Shown in pieces: positions 17,549 through 25,189 of a DNA stretch of 64,000 nt (position 1 is its first letter; every line of letters begins with the position of its first letter). The DNA lies in NCBI RefSeq assembly GCF_031119335.1, contig NZ_JAVHXT010000015.1:1-64000 (forward strand), read 5' to 3'. A program made the translations under genes and the position numbers. The DNA is from Pedobacter sp. (GTDB taxonomy: Bacteria > Bacteroidota > Bacteroidia > Sphingobacteriales > Sphingobacteriaceae). A model generated the notes under the pieces. The model did no database searches, had not been told where the DNA came from, and worked only from the letters and a program-made list of their open reading frames with translations.

Positions 17549-18695
17549 ACTTCATTACTTCGATGTTAAAATCCACAAACAACCTAAACAGATTTTCGTA
17601 AGCGGTTAATGGTAAAGTCTTGGCAATATCATCCACATCGTGATAGGCACTTACGCCTCCCTGCGTGTAAAGAAAAAATGCTGGCACTCCTTTTTCTGTA
17701 AAGAAATGATGATCGCTGTTAGCCGCTTTTCCCCTTGGGTTAATTTTGATCAAATATTTGTGCTTATCGTTAATTCTATTCAGTAAAGCAAATTCTTTTG
17801 GATAAATAGTGGCATTCACCACGGTAGCGCCGGCATCGCCGTTACCTAGCAAATCTAAATTCCAAAGAAATCGGATGTTCTTAAGTGGAAACAGTGGGTT
17901 TTCTGTGAAGTATTTAGAGCCAAGCAGCCCAATTTCTTCTGCAGCAAAAGCAATAAAAATTACACTGTACTTTGGTGGATTAGCGGCATAGTACTTTGCC
18001 AAATCTAAAAGCATAGCCACACCACTAGCATTATCGTTTGCCCCAGGGAAATAAGTTCTGTCGCCCATTCCACCCAAATGATCGTAATGTGCGGTAAAAA
18101 CAATTACTGAGTCTTGATTTGCTGTTCCTTTCACCATAGCAGCAACGTTTGCGGCAGTAAAAGAAGGTATAAATTCGTTCTTAATATTTACTTCAATCAC
18201 TTTTGGAGCAGCGGTAATCACGTTTTTGTCTACCTCAATGACGGTGTATGCTGCATCTTGCTGCGAAACCGACCAAGTTAATTTAGGTTGTATGGTTAAA
18301 ACGATGGTTCCACTTTTACCCAAATAAGTCAAGCTATCTTTTTTCAGCAGGCTATCAGTTAACATTGCGCCTTTGCTAGCTTGGTGAACAATGAAATCTC
18401 TTCCTGTCCACAGTTTCTTTCCGTCTAATTTTACCTCCATTTTCGATGGAAAAGTATTTACTGAAAAGCTGAAGTTTTGTTTAAAATCGGAACCGTTAAT
18501 TGGAGAAAGGCCAGATTTTCGGAACTCTTTTTCAATAAAATCAGCGGCTTTTGCCATGCCATTTTTCGTGTAGCCACGTCCCCAATATTTTTTAGAGGTT
18601 AAGGTATTGATGGTCTTTTTAGCATAGTTCAAATCTTGTGCTAAACCATTTAAACCAAAAAGAAGAAAGACAGTGCTGATTACGAAACGATACAT
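17547..18695 (-). CDS. Exported M28-family zinc aminopeptidase/peptidase
   Basis: 382 residues with a signal peptide (MYRFVISTVFLLFGLNGLAQ). The di-zinc M28 ligands are all visible: HYDHLGG (His203), GANDNASG (Asp221), AAEEIGLLGS (Glu253-Glu254, catalytic and ligand), NLDLLGNGD (Asp281) and AYHDVDD near the C-terminus (His). A PA-like segment before the catalytic domain (about 110-190) is short. It would trim N-terminal residues from peptides in the periplasm or outside the cell. Lone gene on the minus strand, convergent with the tRNA gene and preceded by the DUF6607 terminator hairpin. Confidence 0.93.
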   Translation of the reverse strand: MYRFVISTVFLLFGLNGLAQDLNYAKKTINTLTSKKYWGRGYTKNGMAKAADFIEKEFRKSGLSPINGSDFKQNFSFSVNTFPSKMEVKLDGKKLWTGRDFIVHQASKGAMLTDSLLKKDSLTYLGKSGTIVLTIQPKLTWSVSQQDAAYTVIEVDKNVITAAPKVIEVNIKNEFIPSFTAANVAAMVKGTANQDSVIVFTAHYDHLGGMGDRTYFPGANDNASGVAMLLDLAKYYAANPPKYSVIFIAFAAEEIGLLGSKYFTENPLFPLKNIRFLWNLDLLGNGDAGATVVNATIYPKEFALLNRINDKHKYLIKINPRGKAANSDHHFFTEKGVPAFFLYTQGGVSAYHDVDDIAKTLPLTAYENLFRLFVDFNIEVMK

Positions 18696-18696
18696 A

Positions 18697-18748
18697 CGAA
18701 AAATGCTTTGTGCCTACAATATATAAAATTGTCGACACAAAGCATTTG
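18697..18748 (-). terminator. Hairpin terminator of the DUF6607 gene
   Basis: Perfect 12-bp inverted repeat AAATGCTTTGTG (18701-18712) / CACAAAGCATTT (18736-18747) with a nested ACAAT / ATTGT stem. Read on the minus strand it ends in TTTTT. It sits between the DUF6607 stop and the M28 start codon, only 5 bases before the latter. Confidence 0.75.
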
Positions 18749-18764
18749 TAGTGCTTTTAAAAAG

Positions 18765-19688
18765 CTAGCCTTTAATTAAATAGGCATTGATGATTTTTGT
18801 GATTTCTTCTTTGTTTTTGGCCGAAGTCCATTTTTCTTTAACCGACTGCGCATTAGCTGCGAAGAATTTCTCATAAAGTAATTTGTTATCTACTTTAGGC
18901 GCTAGTTTAATTACAGCATTAGCGGCAAAAACATTGTCCCAAATATCACGGGCATCTTTCCAGAAACCTTCGTTCTTTTTCCACCATTCTTGTGCATAGG
19001 CAAAAGAAGCAGGGTCAGTTTTTACAAATTCTTCCAAACCTTTTTCTTGTGCTATCAGCTCATCTGGCTGTCCTGGTTTGCGCAACATTTTTTTATTGTC
19101 TTGTTCAAACATCCAGCCCGTTGGCGTTAAATACACAAAGTTGCGGCGGTTTAAAACATTATAGTCGTTACGTTCGGTGTGCTCACGACGAGGAAGCGGC
19201 GAATCTGCGTAGCTCAACCATTGTGATCTGCCATCAACGTGCACCCAAGTGCCAATTGCTTGGTACCTCGGACTATCATCTACCTGAAATACTTTTTGTG
19301 TCCACTTGCCCTTAGTTTCAGCAGGTTTTAGCGTTATAGCTTTCCAAGTATCTTCCTTATCAAAAGCTAATATTTTCGGGTCTTCATATGTCCAGTCTTC
19401 ACGCCAGTGTTTAATAATCATGCTGTCGCCTCTCATTACCAACAAATGCTGAATTACAATTTTCTTCGGTGAATCTTCAACAATAATGGCAATTTCCTTT
19501 GCAGAAGAACGATGTCTGCCATGATATTCATATTCCCTAACCGGCGAAAATGTCTCCGCGTAGTTAAAACTCACTTTATAAAAGCCTGCTAAAGCTTTAA
19601 TTGCGTTACGATCTTGCTCCAGCTTGTTTTGTGCATTGGCAAATACTCCAGATAATAGTAGGATTGCCAAAAGTTGTAATTTCTTCAT
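18765..19688 (-). CDS. Exported DUF6607-family protein
   Basis: 307 residues from the ATG at 19688, which gives the signal peptide MKKLQLLAILLLSGVFANAQ; an extra 20 residues upstream are open but do not improve the signal. The mature part begins LEQDRNAIKALAGFYKVSFNYAETF and contains YEYHGRHRSSAKEIAIIVED, HWREDWTYEDPKIL and GTWVHVDGRSQWLSYADSPLPRRE. These features recall DUF6607, a Bacteroidota/Proteobacteria family of unknown function with a beta-sheet, possibly lipocalin-like fold. The family name is from memory. Lone gene. Confidence 0.8.
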   Translation of the reverse strand: MKKLQLLAILLLSGVFANAQNKLEQDRNAIKALAGFYKVSFNYAETFSPVREYEYHGRHRSSAKEIAIIVEDSPKKIVIQHLLVMRGDSMIIKHWREDWTYEDPKILAFDKEDTWKAITLKPAETKGKWTQKVFQVDDSPRYQAIGTWVHVDGRSQWLSYADSPLPRREHTERNDYNVLNRRNFVYLTPTGWMFEQDNKKMLRKPGQPDELIAQEKGLEEFVKTDPASFAYAQEWWKKNEGFWKDARDIWDNVFAANAVIKLAPKVDNKLLYEKFFAANAQSVKEKWTSAKNKEEITKIINAYLIKG

Positions 19689-19860
19689 TGTCTTATAATT
19701 GTGTATGCTATTTAGAATTGTTCCAAACAGATGCAAATTAACAAGCAATATTTCTGATAAACAAATTATTTTTAATTATTCTAAATAAAGAAAGAGAAGA
19801 GGCTACTTCTGCTTATACTGCCGAATTTAAATATTAGAAGAAGATCAGTCCCTAAACGCA

Positions 19861-19893
19861 AAAATCCCAAACAGTTTCCTGCTTGGGATTTAA
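19861..19893 (-). terminator. Terminator of the DUF4397 gene
   Basis: 13-bp stem AAATCCCAAACAG / CTGCTTGGGATTT with one mismatch and loop TTTC. On the minus strand it runs into a T-tract. It lies 24 bases after the DUF4397 stop. Confidence 0.8.
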
Positions 19894-19916
19894 ATCAATT
19901 TTTTATTATTCGGCCG

Positions 19917-20612
19917 TTATCTATGCTGAATAATCTGTCCGTTAAAAAGTCTTTCATTCGTACCCGCAGTCACTTTGCCGCCGGCAATAATGGTGTAAAA
20001 ATTAGCTTTTACAAACGTTGTAGGTTCTAAAGTAGTTTTTACAGTTCCAGAAGCATTTTCCTTAATTTCGAAAGTTACCGAACCCGCATCTATTGCAGTA
20101 AAACCGCTGTATTCTTTGTACTTTTTGTTTGATATTAAATTACTTGTAGCATCTTTAATATGTAAATCTAACGCTGCAGCATCGGGCGATAAATTAATGA
20201 AACGAACATAGGCCTTTTCTACCGAAGTGTTAGCAAAATCATCTGTTAACAACAAACCGTCAAAATTGCCTGCTGTGCCAGTTAAGTATAGCGTAGAGAA
20301 GTTATTGTTGGCAACGCTAATACCTGTTTTGGTATAAACTGCTGCCGTTTCTCCAGCGACATTAAATTTAGCTTCGTAAGTACCCTGAGATAATTGGGTA
20401 TATTTTACGCCACCACCATAAGGCAAATTTGCCGTATTTAATTTCGATCCATTAATGTAAACATCGTAAGTAGAAAGCGACGGTGATGCGTTGTAAACAC
20501 TTAAAGAGCCAAAATTAGGTACTTCATTGTCACCTTTTCCGCATGCGGCTAATAGGGTTACTGTTACAATTGCAAAAAGAGCGTATAAGGTTTTTAGGGA
20601 AAATTTATTCAT
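19917..20612 (-). CDS. DUF4397-domain lipoprotein
   Basis: 231 residues with a lipoprotein signal (VTLLAACGKGD, Cys24). DUF4397 hallmarks: LSVYNASPSLSTYDVYINGSKL at the start of the domain, then YTQLSQGTYEAKFNVAG, and a second half with VRFINLSPDAAALDLHIKD. Family members are predicted bacterial Ig-like beta-sandwich surface or periplasmic lipoproteins of unknown function. Lone minus-strand gene with its own terminator. Confidence 0.9.
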   Translation of the reverse strand: MNKFSLKTLYALFAIVTVTLLAACGKGDNEVPNFGSLSVYNASPSLSTYDVYINGSKLNTANLPYGGGVKYTQLSQGTYEAKFNVAGETAAVYTKTGISVANNNFSTLYLTGTAGNFDGLLLTDDFANTSVEKAYVRFINLSPDAAALDLHIKDATSNLISNKKYKEYSGFTAIDAGSVTFEIKENASGTVKTTLEPTTFVKANFYTIIAGGKVTAGTNERLFNGQIIQHR

Positions 20613-20816
20613 GTTCAGGAATTGATAATCGATTTAGTTTCAAATATACAAATATTGGTTTTATCGGCTTTAGTATGATGTTAAACTTTGTTAAATGACC
20701 AATTACCTAGCATTGGTATTTATCAATACGTTTGGTTTGCATGTTTTGCTACAACGTTTTGAAAAATAATATTGTAAGCTAACATTTGAAAATGATTGCA
20801 AATTCCTCTTGGATTA

Positions 20817-20871
20817 GCTAGCCCCGCTTTCCGCTCCTGCCGATAAATCGGCATCCGCTTCAATCGGGTTT
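20817..20871 (-). repeat. Dispersed intergenic repeat, left copy
   Basis: Read on the minus strand it runs AACCCGATTGAAGCGGATGC, an internal ATCGGC-type hairpin (CCGATTTATCGG), then AGGAGCGGAAAGCGGGGCTA. The right copy (21038-21130) has the same ends in the opposite orientation. I recall this style of repeat as frequent in Bacteroidota genomes. Confidence 0.65.
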
Positions 20872-21037
20872 AACTAACTTAAACCTGTGCATAACAATAA
20901 CAAAATGACGCTTCCACGTAGTTTGTTCTTAGCGTCACTTTGCGTCAGCTTTGAAAAACCTTTGCGGTAAAATAAAACGCGAAGAACAGAAGAGTTACGC
21001 AAAGGGCGCAAAGCCGTGAGCAGACTTTTGCCTTCTA

Positions 21038-21130
21038 AACCCGATACTGGCGGATACCGGCCTTGTGGCTAAGGCCCCCGCGATGGGTATCGGGGCAGGC
21101 AGCGCAGTATGAGCCAAGTAGCGGGACTGA
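21038..21130 (+). repeat. Dispersed intergenic repeat, right copy
   Basis: Begins AACCCGATACTGGCGGATAC and ends AAGTAGCGGGACTGA, matching the two ends of the left copy. The middle is longer and includes GCCTTGTGGCTAAGGC and CGATGGGTATCG hairpins. Inverted relative to the left copy. Confidence 0.55.
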
Positions 21131-21256
21131 ACCTAAATAGTATTACTTACCTTGCTTTTCAAATTAAATTATGAAACTCAAGTCTTTACTCCTTTATCCT
21201 TACTCATTAATCACGTTAAAAAATCATAAACAAAATGTAAAAAAATGCGAATTGTA

Positions 21257-21287
21257 TTGCACAACTCATTTTTTATTTAAACCTTTG
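21257..21287 (+). promoter_or_regulatory. Predicted promoter of the arginine cluster
   Basis: TTG (21257-21259), 20-base spacer, then AACCTTTG (21280-21287), one base off TAnnTTTG. It is the only good Bacteroidota-type promoter I see upstream of the GNAT/argG genes. Confidence 0.45.
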
Positions 21288-21293
21288 CGCCAC

Positions 21294-21315
21294 AATCAAT
21301 TCAATACAATTGATT
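21294..21315. promoter_or_regulatory. Inverted repeat at the presumed transcription start (candidate operator)
   Basis: Perfect 8-bp inverted repeat AATCAATT-CAATAC-AATTGATT placed 6 bases after the -7 element. The position suits an operator, for example for an ArgR-type repressor. No regulator gene for the pathway is in the window, so this is inference. Confidence 0.4.
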
Positions 21316-21325
21316 CGATTAAAAA

Positions 21326-21460
21326 ATGAGTAAACAAATTGTACATAAATTATCTGTTTTAGATGCCAAAAACATGGCAACTAACGGTTATTTTATTGAA
21401 CGTTTACACCCCATATTTCATATCACTACTAGTCGGCAACTCTTTACGCCGCGGATTTAA
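21326..21460 (+). CDS. Possible 44-codon leader ORF upstream of the arginine cluster
   Basis: The frame starts ATGAGTAAACAAATTG and would encode MSKQIVHKLSVLDAKNMATN and 24 more residues ending TPRI. It lies between the promoter-like site and the GNAT gene. Three arginine codons (CGT, CGG, CGG) fall at codons 26, 37 and 43, two of them near the end. Downstream is a hairpin TTAAGTCTTACCCTAGGGAA closing with CTTAA, and a smaller one GAGGAATTGATCCTC. This could be a translated leader for attenuation, a decayed gene, or chance. I do not recognise the peptide. Confidence 0.25.
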   Translation: MSKQIVHKLSVLDAKNMATNGYFIERLHPIFHITTSRQLFTPRI

Positions 21461-21552
21461 GTCTTACCCTAGGGAACTTAAAACCCATGAGGAATTGATC
21501 CTCACTAAAAACCCAATTAACAAGAATACCATATTTTTTCGTTAAAGAATTA

Positions 21553-22248
21553 ATGAATAATAACGATTTTATAGTGCAAGTCGCACTTCATGAACATCGT
21601 GTTTTTGCAGAAGAAATAGTTGAAGAGATGGCTGAGTCTGCGAAAGCTAGAGGCACGGGTATCGCTAAGCGTTCGCCAGAATATGTTGCAGGCAAAATGC
21701 AGGAGGGAAAGTCTGTCATTGCTTTCCACAAGGATGGCACCTGGGCTGGCTTTTGCTACATCGAAACTTGGAGCCATGGTCAGTTTGTGGCTAACTCTGG
21801 ACTAATTGTAAGTCCAAAATACCGTAAAGAAGGCTTAGCCAAAGCCATTAAGGAAGAAATTTTCGCCCTATCGAGAAAATTGTATCCTAAAGCTAAAATC
21901 TTTGGTTTAACTACTGGTTTGGCGGTAATGAAAATCAACTCAGATTTAGGTTACGAGCCTGTAACTTATTCGGAATTAACCCAAGATGAAGAATTTTGGA
22001 AAGGTTGCCAAAGCTGCGTAAACTTCGATATTTTGAAGATGAAGGAACGCAAGAATTGTATGTGCACCGCCATGTTGTACGATCCGAAGGAGAAAAAACA
22101 CGAAGCGGCCAAAGAGTTTGCGGAAGAGCTACAGAAAAAACCGAAGCTTTACGAACGTTTTATGCGCATTAAGCAGCGTTTAATTGAGAAAAAGGGCGGC
22201 AGCGATTTAAAATCACTATTGTTGTTTTTGGCCGTTATAAATAAATAG
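21553..22248 (+). CDS. GNAT-family acyltransferase heading the arginine cluster (candidate acylglutamate synthase)
   Basis: 231 residues. A GNAT core is visible: WAGFCYIETWSHGQFVANSG, then LIVSPKYRKEGLAKAIKEEIF with the acyl-CoA pyrophosphate loop (about 85-105), and LTTGLAVMKINSDLGYEP. Unusual is a Cys cluster, CQSCVNFD (Cys152, Cys155) and NCMCTAM (Cys169, Cys171), that could bind a metal. A GNAT gene at the front of arg clusters in Bacteroidota is the expected source of N-acylglutamate (argA function), and ArgF' downstream suggests the acyl group may be succinyl. The enzyme assignment is by position and family, not by motif. Cytoplasmic. Confidence 0.8.
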   Translation: MNNNDFIVQVALHEHRVFAEEIVEEMAESAKARGTGIAKRSPEYVAGKMQEGKSVIAFHKDGTWAGFCYIETWSHGQFVANSGLIVSPKYRKEGLAKAIKEEIFALSRKLYPKAKIFGLTTGLAVMKINSDLGYEPVTYSELTQDEEFWKGCQSCVNFDILKMKERKNCMCTAMLYDPKEKKHEAAKEFAEELQKKPKLYERFMRIKQRLIEKKGGSDLKSLLLFLAVINK

Positions 22249-22262
22249 AATTGAAAATAAAA

Positions 22263-22309
22263 ACCACATAGAAACATAGGACTTAATTAAATCTATGTGC
22301 CTATGTGGT
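22263..22309. repeat. Palindromic spacer element between the GNAT gene and argG
   Basis: Outer stem ACCACATAG (22263-22271) / CTATGTGGT (22301-22309), inner stem ACATAG / CTATGT. No T-tract. It resembles repeated intergenic palindromes of the same wording that I recall from related genomes. Confidence 0.6.
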
Positions 22310-22330
22310 AAATAATAAAATAAATACAAG

Positions 22331-23521
22331 ATGAAGAAAAAAGTTGTTTTAGCATTTAGCGGAGGTTTAGATACCTCATTCTGTTGCATTCATTTAACTA
22401 AAGACAGAGATTTAGAAGTTCACTCGGTAGTGGTAAACACTGGTGGTTTTTCTGAAGAAGAGCTAAAGGAAATTGAAGCTCGGGCTTATGCTTTGGGCGT
22501 AACCTCGCACGCTGCGGTTGATGAAACCGAAAACTATTACAACGATAGCATCAAGTATTTGATTTTTGGTAACGTATTAAAAAATGCAACTTATCCATTG
22601 TCGGTAAGTGCAGAGCGTGTTTGCCAAGCTACAGCCATTGCCAATTATGTAAAGAAAATTGGTGCCGATTATGTGGCTCATGGTAGCACTGGCGCAGGTA
22701 ACGACCAAGTGCGTTTCGATATGATTTTCAATATCTTAATTCCTGGTGTGGAGATTATCACGCCAATTAGAGATTTGAAATTATCACGCGAAGCGGAGAT
22801 AGAATATTTAGCGAAACATGGCGTAGTTTACACCGCGGAGAAAGCAAAATACTCAATTAACAAAGGTTTGTGGGGTACTTCGGTAGGTGGTGCAGAGACT
22901 TTAACTAGCAATAAAACTTTACCAGAAAGTGCTTGGCCAACTCAAGTAACCGAAACCGAAGCTAAACAAGTAGAATTAACTTTCGAAAAAGGTGAATTGG
23001 TTGCAGTTGATGGCGAGAGATTAGAACCTGTTAGAGCTATCCAAAAGTTACAAGCAATTGCTGCCCCTTTTGGTGTAGGTCGTGATATCCACGTTGGTGA
23101 TACCATTATCGGGATTAAAGGTCGTGTAGGTTTTGAGGCGGCAGGACCAATGGTGATTATCAAAGCGCACCATGCTTTAGAGAAACATACCTTAACTAAG
23201 TGGCAGTTAAGCTGGAAAGAAAACTTATCATCATTTTATGGTAACTGGTTGCACGAAGGTCAATTTCACGACCCAATTATGAGAGACATGGAAGCTTTCT
23301 TAAGCTCTACACAAAGCACCGTTAACGGTAAAGTATTTGTAGAGTTGTTGCCTTATCGTTTCCATATCATCGGTATCGAAAGTGCTAACGATTTAATGAG
23401 CAATAAATTTGGTAGCTACGGCGAAATGAACAACGCTTGGAGCGGCGAAGATGTAAAAGGTTTCTCTAAAATCTTCGGTAACCAAGTAATGATTTGGCAT
23501 AAAGTGAACTCGGGGGAATAA
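22331..23521 (+). CDS. argG: Argininosuccinate synthase
   Basis: Joins citrulline and aspartate using ATP, in the cytoplasm. 396 residues, the usual length. The N-terminal ATP pyrophosphatase loop VLAFSGGLDTSFCCIHL (about 5-21) is intact; other conserved stretches are SAERVCQATAIANYV, YVAHGSTGAGNDQVRFD and KYSINKGLWGTSVGG. Second arginine gene of the cluster; a 79-base repeat-bearing spacer precedes it, and its stop is followed within 8 bases by a CCCCCTAAAGGGGG palindrome. Confidence 0.97.
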   Translation: MKKKVVLAFSGGLDTSFCCIHLTKDRDLEVHSVVVNTGGFSEEELKEIEARAYALGVTSHAAVDETENYYNDSIKYLIFGNVLKNATYPLSVSAERVCQATAIANYVKKIGADYVAHGSTGAGNDQVRFDMIFNILIPGVEIITPIRDLKLSREAEIEYLAKHGVVYTAEKAKYSINKGLWGTSVGGAETLTSNKTLPESAWPTQVTETEAKQVELTFEKGELVAVDGERLEPVRAIQKLQAIAAPFGVGRDIHVGDTIIGIKGRVGFEAAGPMVIIKAHHALEKHTLTKWQLSWKENLSSFYGNWLHEGQFHDPIMRDMEAFLSSTQSTVNGKVFVELLPYRFHIIGIESANDLMSNKFGSYGEMNNAWSGEDVKGFSKIFGNQVMIWHKVNSGE

Positions 23522-23525
23522 CCTC

Positions 23526-23550
23526 CAACCCCCTAAAGGGGGCTTAACCC
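23526..23550. repeat. CCCC-TTTA-GGGG palindrome, argG-argC spacer
   Basis: Core CCCCCTAAAGGGGG directly after the argG stop, followed by CTTAACCC. A member of the family found again at 23592, 24240 and 28829. Confidence 0.7.
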
Positions 23551-23591
23551 AACGTTTAGTTATGGAGCAAGATATTAACGATAGAAATTCA

Positions 23592-23615
23592 AAGTCCCCT
23601 TTAGGAGATTTAGGG
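23592..23615 (+). repeat. SPLGDLG-coding repeat at the argC start
   Basis: AAGTCCCCTTTAGGAGATTT followed by AGGG, ending directly before the ATG at 23616. It is in frame with argC, and if translation began at 23562 it would be read as KSPLGDLG. Same family, strand and frame as the internal copy at 24240. Confidence 0.8.
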
Positions 23616-24611
23616 ATGATAAAAGCAGGAATTATTGGAGGAGCAGGCTATACAGGTGGCGAGATGCTACGTATCTTGGTAAACCATCCAGAAGTAGAAA
23701 TTGCTTTTGTAAATAGCAGCAGTAATGCAGGTAATCTAATTTCGGACGTACACACTGATTTATTTGGTGATACTGATTTGAAATTTACCGACCAGATTTC
23801 GCAAGACATCGACGTATTGTTTTTATGCGTTGGTCATGGCGATGCGAATAAGTTTTTAGAAGCAAACCCTATTGATGAGAAAGTGAAAATCATTGATTTG
23901 TCGCAAGACTTTAGGTTGGCTAATAACTCGCAACTTGCAACTCGTAACTTCATTTATGGATTGCCAGAATTGAATAAAGAGAAAATCAAATCGGCACAAA
24001 ATATTGCTAACCCAGGTTGTTTTGCAACTTGTATTCAATTAGGTTTGCTGCCATTGGCGTCAAAAGGATTGTTGCAAAACGAAGTACACATCAATGCAAC
24101 TACAGGTTCTACAGGAGCTGGACAAAGCTTAAGCAAAACTTCGCACTTTAGCTGGAGAAACAATAACCTGTCGATATACAAAGCGTTCGAACACCAACAT
24201 CTAAATGAAATCGGCGAGAGCCTTTTGCAATTGGTAAAAAAGTCCCCTTTAGGGGATTTAGGGGTTGCACCTTTAAACTTCATTCCACAACGTGGAGATT
24301 TTACCAGAGGAATTTTGGCTGCCATGTACGTTGAAAGTGATTTAACAGAAGATGAAGCTTACGAATTGTACGAGAGCTATTATGCCAACCACGCTTTTAC
24401 TCACGTAAGCCGGAAAAACATCGATTTAAAGCAAGTGGTAAATACCAATAAATGTCTTGTTCATTTAGAAAAACACGGCAATAAATTATTTATCATCAGC
24501 ATTATAGATAACCTTTTAAAAGGCGCCAGCGGACAAGCGGTTCAGAATATGAATTTAATGTTTGGACTGGAAGAAACAGCAGGGCTGAAGTTGAAGGCAG
24601 CGAATTTTTAA
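23616..24611 (+). CDS. argC: N-acyl-gamma-glutamyl-phosphate reductase
   Basis: NADPH-dependent reductase for the third step of arginine synthesis. 331 residues from the ATG at 23616, where the conserved Rossmann start MIKAGIIGGAGYTGGE begins; an in-frame ATG at 23562 would add 18 residues, eight of them coded by a repeat. Catalytic Cys is in NPGCFATCIQLG; the downstream FIPQRGDFTRGI is conserved. Two stretches look like in-frame insertions: KKSPLGDLGVAP at about residues 208-219, coded by a palindromic repeat (24240-24266), and NSQLATR at about 104-110, coded by a CAACTTGCAACTCG-type word repeat. Both fall in likely surface loops, so the enzyme is probably active. Confidence 0.95.
   Translation: MIKAGIIGGAGYTGGEMLRILVNHPEVEIAFVNSSSNAGNLISDVHTDLFGDTDLKFTDQISQDIDVLFLCVGHGDANKFLEANPIDEKVKIIDLSQDFRLANNSQLATRNFIYGLPELNKEKIKSAQNIANPGCFATCIQLGLLPLASKGLLQNEVHINATTGSTGAGQSLSKTSHFSWRNNNLSIYKAFEHQHLNEIGESLLQLVKKSPLGDLGVAPLNFIPQRGDFTRGILAAMYVESDLTEDEAYELYESYYANHAFTHVSRKNIDLKQVVNTNKCLVHLEKHGNKLFIISIIDNLLKGASGQAVQNMNLMFGLEETAGLKLKAANF
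24240..24266 (+). repeat. SPLGDLG-coding palindromic repeat inside argC
   Basis: AAGTCCCCTTTAGGGGATTT plus AGGGG within the argC reading frame. The core CCCCTTTAGGGG is a near-perfect palindrome. The argC frame is not interrupted, and the peptide repeats the one coded just before the start codon. Confidence 0.85.
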
Positions 24612-24767
24612 ATAAGACTAAAGCCGAAAGACCAAAGACTAAAGCGAAGATAGCAGGGAGCTGAAAAGACTAAAAGAAAATAGCACGGTGTCGAAAAGTA
24701 AAATAATTGAATAGAAGGATGAAAGTTGCAAGAAGTTTTAGTCTTTTAGCTTTTACCTTTAGGCTCA
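24612..24767. repeat. TTTAGTC/GACTAAA word-repeat spacer left of the four-helix-bundle gene
   Basis: Minus-oriented words (GACTAAAGCC, GACCAAAGACTAAAG) at 24617-24645, AAAAGACTAAAA (24664-24675) and its exact inverse TTTTAGTCTTTT (24736-24747), followed by AGCTTTTACCTTTAGGCTC just before the start codon. No coding content. Confidence 0.65.
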
Positions 24768-24771
24768 CAAA

Positions 24772-25131
24772 ATGAGAGATTATCAAAAGTTAGATGTTTG
24801 GAAGAAGGCGCACTTAATGGTGCTTCATGTTTATAAGGTTATTTTACCTTGTTTTCCACCAGCTCACGAGAAGTTTGATTTGCATAGTCAAGTGAAAAGG
24901 GCAGCATATTCAGTTCCTCTTAATATTGTAGAAGGAGCTGGGCGGCGTACTGAAAAAGATTTTGCTCATTTTCTTGATAATGCTTTAGGCTCAGTGCAAG
25001 AAATGGAATATGCTTGTTTTCTGGCCAAAGATTTAGAATATCTTGACGAGAGCAAGTATTTAGAAATATATAAAATATCGGGCGAAGTTAAAGCCATGTT
25101 AATAGGCTTAATTAAACACTTACGACCTTAA
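24772..25131 (+). CDS. Four-helix-bundle protein (23S rRNA intervening-sequence/S23 family)
   Basis: 119 residues, the full length of the family first seen as ORFs inside 23S rRNA intervening sequences. Hallmarks: an opening Y-x-x-L-x-VWKKAHLMVLHVYK helix, LHSQVKRAAYSVPLNIVEGAGRRTEKDFAHFLDNALGS written here in two parts (LHSQVKRAAYSVPLNIVEG, then AGRRTEKDFAHFL), and a closing helix pair. It lies between argC and argD in the same direction although it has no known arginine role. Word-like repeats flank it on both sides, so it looks like an insertion that the cluster tolerates. Biochemical function of free-standing members is unknown to me; a nucleic-acid-binding pentamer has been suggested for relatives. 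Confidence 0.9.
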   Translation: MRDYQKLDVWKKAHLMVLHVYKVILPCFPPAHEKFDLHSQVKRAAYSVPLNIVEGAGRRTEKDFAHFLDNALGSVQEMEYACFLAKDLEYLDESKYLEIYKISGEVKAMLIGLIKHLRP

Positions 25132-25189
25132 TGAAAATTGGATTAAAACTATCGATAAGCCAACTCGCTATTAGCATAATGCAAGGAGC

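Larger units (their letters stand above)
20613..21325. other. Long intergenic region with dispersed repeats and the arginine-cluster promoter
   Basis: No convincing gene. About 20817-21130 is a composite: two diverged inverted copies of one repeat family at its edges, with CTTTGCG / CGCAAAG-type words between them. The last 130 bases hold a promoter-like sequence (21257-21287) and an inverted repeat (21294-21315) before a 44-codon frame. Confidence 0.7.

Noticed and set aside
21326..21460. Start of a real upstream arginine gene broken by frameshift
   Set aside because: I recognise no family in any frame of 21326-21545, so it is kept only as a low-confidence leader frame.
24772..25131. Part of a 23S rRNA gene or a diversity-generating retroelement accessory gene
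   Set aside because: No rRNA sequence and no reverse transcriptase or template repeat nearby; it is a free-standing family member.
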